In this document: in pieces, positions 62,074-64,000 of the stretch
How the letters are laid out: each line of letters begins with the position of its first letter
How positions within the stretch are numbered: position 1 is the first letter of the stretch
Assembly (NCBI RefSeq): GCF_014203595.1
Contig: NZ_JACHJK010000003.1
Coordinates: 434,001 to 498,000, forward strand
DNA length: 64,000 nucleotides
Direction: 5' to 3'
Source of the DNA: Streptomyces echinatus
GTDB taxonomy: Bacteria; Actinomycetota; Actinomycetes; Streptomycetales; Streptomycetaceae
Made by a program: the position numbers and the translations under genes
The notes under the pieces: generated by a model
Seen by the model: only the letters and a program-made list of their open reading frames with translations
What the model was told of the DNA's origin: nothing
Database searches by the model: none

Positions 62074-64000
62074 ATGACCGACGCGTTCGCGGCATGGGCA
62101 CAGCTGGAGCGGGCCCGCACCGAGGCCGACGCCGCGCAGGCCCGCGCGGACGAACAGCAGGCCGTGGTGCGACGGCTGCAGGAGGCCCTGCAGGCCGGCG
62201 ACGAGCACGCCACGCCCGAGATGCTCACCGCCGCCGAGGCGGCGCACGCGGAGCTGCAACGCGCCGCCGACCAGCAGGCCGGCGTGCTCACCGAGGCGGA
62301 GGAGGAACTGACACAGGCGCTGGGTACGGGCGCCGCCCTGTTCCCCGACGACAACAGCACCCCGATCGCGCTGCTGCCGGTGCGGGTGGAGACCATCTGG
62401 TGGGAGCCGAGCACGCTGCGGGTCCGGGTCTACCCGGACGACGTCCTGATGTCCCAGTTCGAGCCGACGCTCACCCCGGCGGAGGCGGCCGTCGGCACCG
62501 AGTACTGGCGGGCTCCGAGCGCGGACGCCTGGCAGCAGGTCCTCACCCGGCTCCGGCCGGCACGCGCCGCCTGGGCCGTCCACGCCAGCCGCCCGGGAAC
62601 CCCGCCGCCCGTGGTGCGCCCCGACGACCCGGCCGTACGCCCGCGCCGCGTGCTCGCGATGCCGAAACGCTGGCGCTTCCTCGGCCTGGTCGACGGCCAG
62701 GTCGTGGTGGACCGGCTCGGCCGTCCGGTGCCCGACCCGCTGCCGGTCGGACTGCTGCGATCCGACGAGGAGGGCTGGGAGACCGACTGGTTCGAGGCGG
62801 TCAAGGCCGGCATGGGGGTCGAGCTGCTCCTGCCCCCCGACGGCACCGATCACCTGGACGAGCTGCTGGTCGTCGGCGTGCGCGGGGACTCGGCCGCGGT
62901 CGGGGCCACCCGGCTGCGCGATCTCCTGCACGGGCACCGCTTCGGCGGCGGGCTCGGTCTGCTGCCGTCCGGCACGGCGACCAACAACACCCCGCGCGCC
63001 CGCTCCGGCTGGTCCTCGGCTCCCGCCTACCCGGGGCCGGAGGCGGACCCGCCGGCCGGACAGCGGCCGGTGGCCGACGCCCTGGCCACCGCCCTCGGCC
63101 TGCCCGACGCCGGTTTCCTGCGCGGCTGCTCCGGCGCGACCGACCCGGAACCCGCGGGCGTGGCCGCGCTGACCCTGCTGACCTGGCCCACGCTGGGCAA
63201 GGGCTTCGCCGAGGCGGCGGCGTCCCATCTGGACCTGGGCAGCAGCCAGGTGCGGACCACCGACCCGACCCGGCCGTGGCGCGCGGTCCGGGACCATCTC
63301 GCCGAGCATGTCCGCAGCCGCGGCCCGCTGCCGATGCTGCGGGTCGGCCGCCAGCCGTACGGGGTGCTGCCCGCCACCTCGCTGGGCGACTGGCGCGCGC
63401 AGCGCCCTCGCGACGTGGACGCGCTGCTGTCGCCCTGGCTGCTGCGGCTGCGCGAGCGCTGGCGCGCGGTGGTCGCCCGGGAGGACACCATCCCCCGGGT
63501 CCGGCCGGATCAGGCGGTCGACCAGGTCGCGGTGGACGCGTTGCAGCGGCTGCCCGTGGCCACCACGCTGGCCATGCGCCGGCTCGACGGCCCCGGCTTC
63601 GCGGTGGGCAAGACCCCGCGCGACCAGCCGCCCACCGAGCTCGGAGTGCCCGGCCTGCCCGCGGACGGGGTGCTGCGCTGGACCACGAGCGCCGACGGAT
63701 GGACCGATCTCGGCACGGGGCTGGACGCGACCACCGGCGTTCCCGTGTTCGTGCAACGGCTCACGCCCGACCCCGTCGCCTTCCCGGCCAAGGCGTCGGC
63801 CACCGCGGACTATATCCGCGCGGTACGCACCTTCCTGAGCGGTGAGCTGGACGCCGAGAGCTATGACCGGGCGTGGCCGGTGGAGCTGTCCTCCGGCCGG
63901 GAGACCCCCCCGCGGCCCAGCACGTTCTTCGACCTGCCGAGCGCGGCCGGCCCGGAGCCGCAGGAGGGCGGCGACCCCGACGACGGCGGTACCACGGACG
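62074..64000 (+). CDS. Very large uncharacterised cluster protein (partial, over 642 residues)
   Basis: The frame from ATG 62074 stays open to the window end. Residues 1-85 form a charged coiled coil (WAQLERARTEADAAQARADE; LQRAADQQAGVLTEAEEEL). After that come long alternating strands and helices. Key segments: ALLPVRVETIWWEPSTLRVR, VYPDDVLMSQFEP, GGGLGLLPSGTATNNTPRAR and LPMLRVGRQPYGVLPATSLG. No enzyme motif is recognised. AACAGGAG lies before the start, 31 bases past the previous stop. It is the last visible member of the cluster, which continues beyond the window. Confidence 0.8.
   Translation, partial: MTDAFAAWAQLERARTEADAAQARADEQQAVVRRLQEALQAGDEHATPEMLTAAEAAHAELQRAADQQAGVLTEAEEELTQALGTGAALFPDDNSTPIALLPVRVETIWWEPSTLRVRVYPDDVLMSQFEPTLTPAEAAVGTEYWRAPSADAWQQVLTRLRPARAAWAVHASRPGTPPPVVRPDDPAVRPRRVLAMPKRWRFLGLVDGQVVVDRLGRPVPDPLPVGLLRSDEEGWETDWFEAVKAGMGVELLLPPDGTDHLDELLVVGVRGDSAAVGATRLRDLLHGHRFGGGLGLLPSGTATNNTPRARSGWSSAPAYPGPEADPPAGQRPVADALATALGLPDAGFLRGCSGATDPEPAGVAALTLLTWPTLGKGFAEAAASHLDLGSSQVRTTDPTRPWRAVRDHLAEHVRSRGPLPMLRVGRQPYGVLPATSLGDWRAQRPRDVDALLSPWLLRLRERWRAVVAREDTIPRVRPDQAVDQVAVDALQRLPVATTLAMRRLDGPGFAVGKTPRDQPPTELGVPGLPADGVLRWTTSADGWTDLGTGLDATTGVPVFVQRLTPDPVAFPAKASATADYIRAVRTFLSGELDAESYDRAWPVELSSGRETPPRPSTFFDLPSAAGPEPQEGGDPDDGGTTD

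Noticed and set aside
59301..62414. A 1037-codon open frame on the minus strand.
   Set aside because: It is antisense to three well-supported rightward genes. Its translation is Arg/Gly/Ala-rich without motifs, as expected from high-GC shadow frames.
61855..63756. A 633-codon minus-strand frame and a 583-codon plus-strand frame in the same region (62094-63845).
   Set aside because: Both overlap the frame from 62074, which has a proper start, ribosome site, coiled coil and balanced composition. The alternatives are Arg/Gly/Pro-rich.

Overview
The window is high-GC actinobacterial DNA, almost certainly from Streptomyces or a close relative. Signs of this are codons with G or C in third position, frequent GTG (and one TTG) starts with GGAGG-type ribosome sites, a SARP-like regulator, a SpoIIE/PAS/GAF/HATPase regulator, a SigB/F-type sigma factor, Tat signals, a VC0807-type membrane protein and DHA2 MFS efflux. 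There are no rRNA or tRNA genes, no CRISPR array and no recognisable antibiotic cluster. It reads as an accessory, chromosome-arm type of region with several decayed genes.

Left part (1-8.5 kb): the end of an unknown gene with a strong terminator; an ECF41 sigma factor (SigJ-like) with its classical partner, an AhpD/carboxymuconolactone decarboxylase gene, preceded by an exact copy of the ECF41 promoter; an MFS exporter plus SGNH hydrolase operon; a frameshifted antibiotic-biosynthesis-monooxygenase-like remnant; a DinB-like gene whose stop codon abuts an IS5-family relic; and a LysR gene divergent from an IMPase-like/F420-reductase-like pair.

8.7-25.5 kb: an exported poly-gamma-glutamate-hydrolase-like protein, small membrane and stress-type proteins (DUF7144-like, SHOCT, HdeD), a large MalT-type LuxR ATPase, an ABC exporter facing a NarL-type two-component system, an SDR, a lipoprotein, and a PAS-GAF-SpoIIE-HATPase protein whose phosphatase domain looks dead.

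25.7-35 kb: a DyP peroxidase operon with two uncharacterised upstream partners, a GNAT enzyme, a secreted beta-propeller, a headless LysR pseudogene, an alpha/beta hydrolase and a SARP/BTAD regulator.

35-40.3 kb: a three-gene leftward module of a TPR-like protein, a 1007-residue Ser/Thr kinase with TPRs and a zinc ribbon, and a Clp-N-like protein. This is a candidate uncharacterised signalling or stress system.

40.5-50.5 kb: a VC0807-like membrane protein, a class II glutamine amidotransferase, minisatellites, a FUSC transporter, flavin reductase, methyltransferase, a doubly frameshifted MerR gene, a quinone-oxidoreductase/GlxA divergent pair, and a rearranged MFS relic with an inverted segment.

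50.8-64 kb: a HIRAN-like/zinc-finger/PD-(D/E)XK-like nuclease with an AT-rich leaderless-type promoter, a small AsnC-like protein, a SigB/F-type sigma factor, then a rightward cluster that runs off the window. This cluster comprises a partly degraded gene, a WD40 protein, a DUF6603-like 966-residue protein, an 853-residue protein and a protein longer than 642 residues. With almost no recognisable enzymatic domains, it is the best candidate in the window for an undescribed multi-protein system.
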